A stretch of 64,000 nucleotides of DNA from CAKKQX01 sp963734595 (GTDB lineage Bacteria; Pseudomonadota; Gammaproteobacteria; Burkholderiales; SG8-41). The notes beneath the pieces are model-generated. The model made no database searches, was not told the origin of the DNA, and saw only the letters and a list, made by a program, of their open reading frames with translations. This document shows positions 63,308-64,000 of this stretch, one piece after another; position 1 is the stretch's first letter, and every line of letters starts with the position of its first letter. The position numbers were made by a program, and so were the translations under genes. Where the stretch lies: assembly GCA_963734595.1 (NCBI GenBank), contig CAVTHV010000016.1:124001-188000 (forward strand), written 5' to 3'.

Positions 63308-64000
63308 TCTGATCAAGCAGGTCGAGTTCGACATGCAGGTGTGCAACGCCTGCCGCTACTGCGAGGGCTATTGCGCGGTGTTTCCCGGCCATGGAGCGGC
63401 GGCTCACTTTTTCCGTGACGGACATGCATTATCTCGCCAACCTCTGCCACAACTGCGGTTCCTGTTTCTACGCCTGCCAGTTTTCGCCGCCGCACGAATT
63501 CAACGTGAACCTGCCGCGGCACCTGGCCGAGCTGCGCGGCGAAACTTACCGCAACTACGCGTGGCCGGGATTTCTCTCCGGCCTGTTTGCGCGCAACGGA
63601 CTGGCGGTGTCCCTGATCACCGCGGCCAGCTTTGCGCTGTTCCTGCTGCTGACCTTTTATTTCCAGAATCCCGCCGTGTTGTTTTCCGCCCATGCCGGCG
63701 AGGGCTCGTTCTACCAGGTCATCCCCCACAACGTGATGGCGCTGACCTTTGGCGCCGTCGCCCTCTACGTGCTTGTGGCCTTCATCGTCGGCTTCGCGCG
63801 CTTCTGGCGCGACATGGGCGAGAGCCTGGCGGATTTCGCGCGTCCGGTGACGCTCGGGCAGGCGACCTGGGACGTGCTGCGCCTCAAGTATCTTGACGGC
63901 GGTGGCGACGGCTGCACTTATCCGGATGAATATCCGTCGCATGCACGGCGCTGGTTCCATCATTTCACCTTCTATGGCTTCATGCTGTGCTTCGCTGCGA
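63294..64000 (+). CDS. tcuB: TcuB-like Fe-S/cytochrome b membrane protein, partial (3' end outside window); one frameshift
   Basis: The start overlaps tcuA by 14 bases. The N-terminal region holds two cysteine clusters, CNACRYCEGYCAVFP and, after the break, CHNCGSCFYACQFSPPHEF, followed by predicted membrane helices (VSLITAASFALFLLLTFYF, VMALTFGAVALYVLVAFIVGF). An extra G near 63387 breaks the frame; restored text is VFPAMERRLTFSVTDMHYLANLCHNCGS. TcuB re-oxidises the flavin of TcuA into the electron transport chain. The gene continues beyond the window. Confidence 0.83.

Overview
The window is high-GC chromosomal DNA from a facultatively anaerobic, nitrate-respiring betaproteobacterium, probably near Rhodocyclales/Nitrosomonadales. 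I infer this from gene content and order: narXL-narK-narK-narGHJI, a Dnr-type regulator, ubiUVT, the blocks aroG/tldD/nitrilase/yhdP/glnE/ilvE/zinc-finger/waaF and rnfB-nth-DUF1841, and both aat and bpt. No tRNA, rRNA, CRISPR array, prophage or insertion sequence was recognised.

Layout. 1-7.4 kb: the end of a kinase-like ATPase gene, a 5'-truncated remnant of a class II (B12) ribonucleotide reductase gene, a hemerythrin, a class III (anaerobic) ribonucleotide reductase operon whose glycyl-radical segment is a separate small ORF, a Crp/Fnr-family (Dnr-like) regulator, and a sulfide:quinone oxidoreductase. 7.4-13.3 kb: an apparent six-gene operon behind an FNR-type promoter, ubiU-ubiV-trhA-like-(LplA-DUF116 fusion)-ubiT-(nitronate monooxygenase-like), the core of which is the O2-independent ubiquinone pathway. 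13.4-14.5 kb: heme A synthase. 14.6-29.6 kb, all on the minus strand: hemerythrin, narX, narL, two narK types, narGHJI, a small membrane protein, hemerythrin, parvulin PPIase, SirB2. 29.7-32.7 kb: ccoS and ccoI for cbb3 oxidase maturation, with an FNR box ahead of ccoI. 33-64 kb: mostly housekeeping genes (aat, bpt, pyrD, ald, rnfB-like, M48 protease, nth, two cytochromes c, SulP transporter, cobalamin adenosyltransferase and binding protein, aroG, tldD, yhdP, glnE, adenylate cyclase, ilvE, waaF), ending in a ComA-like gene followed by tcuA and a partial tcuB.

How it fits together. Palindromes matching TTGAT-N4-ATCAA sit ahead of nrdD, the dnr-like gene, ubiU and ccoI. Three of the four have a plausible -10 element about 32-36 bp downstream of the box centre, the class II FNR promoter geometry. 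A coherent low-oxygen regulon follows: anaerobic dNTP synthesis, anaerobic quinone synthesis, cbb3 oxidase maturation and the regulator itself, alongside nitrate respiration under NarXL and sulfide oxidation into the quinone pool.

Two further properties cut across the window. First, about thirteen otherwise intact genes carry a single-base insertion that breaks the frame (nrdD twice, narG, narX twice, aat, pyrD twice, a cytochrome c, the adenosyltransferase, yhdP, glnE, tcuB). This looks more like sequence error than biology. Second, many gene gaps are filled by inverted arrays of short repeated words of several families (CACAGAGGA, CGCCAAGA, ACAGGATT, GTGAAACGTGAA and others), often starting at or just inside a stop codon so that they supply the last codons of a gene.
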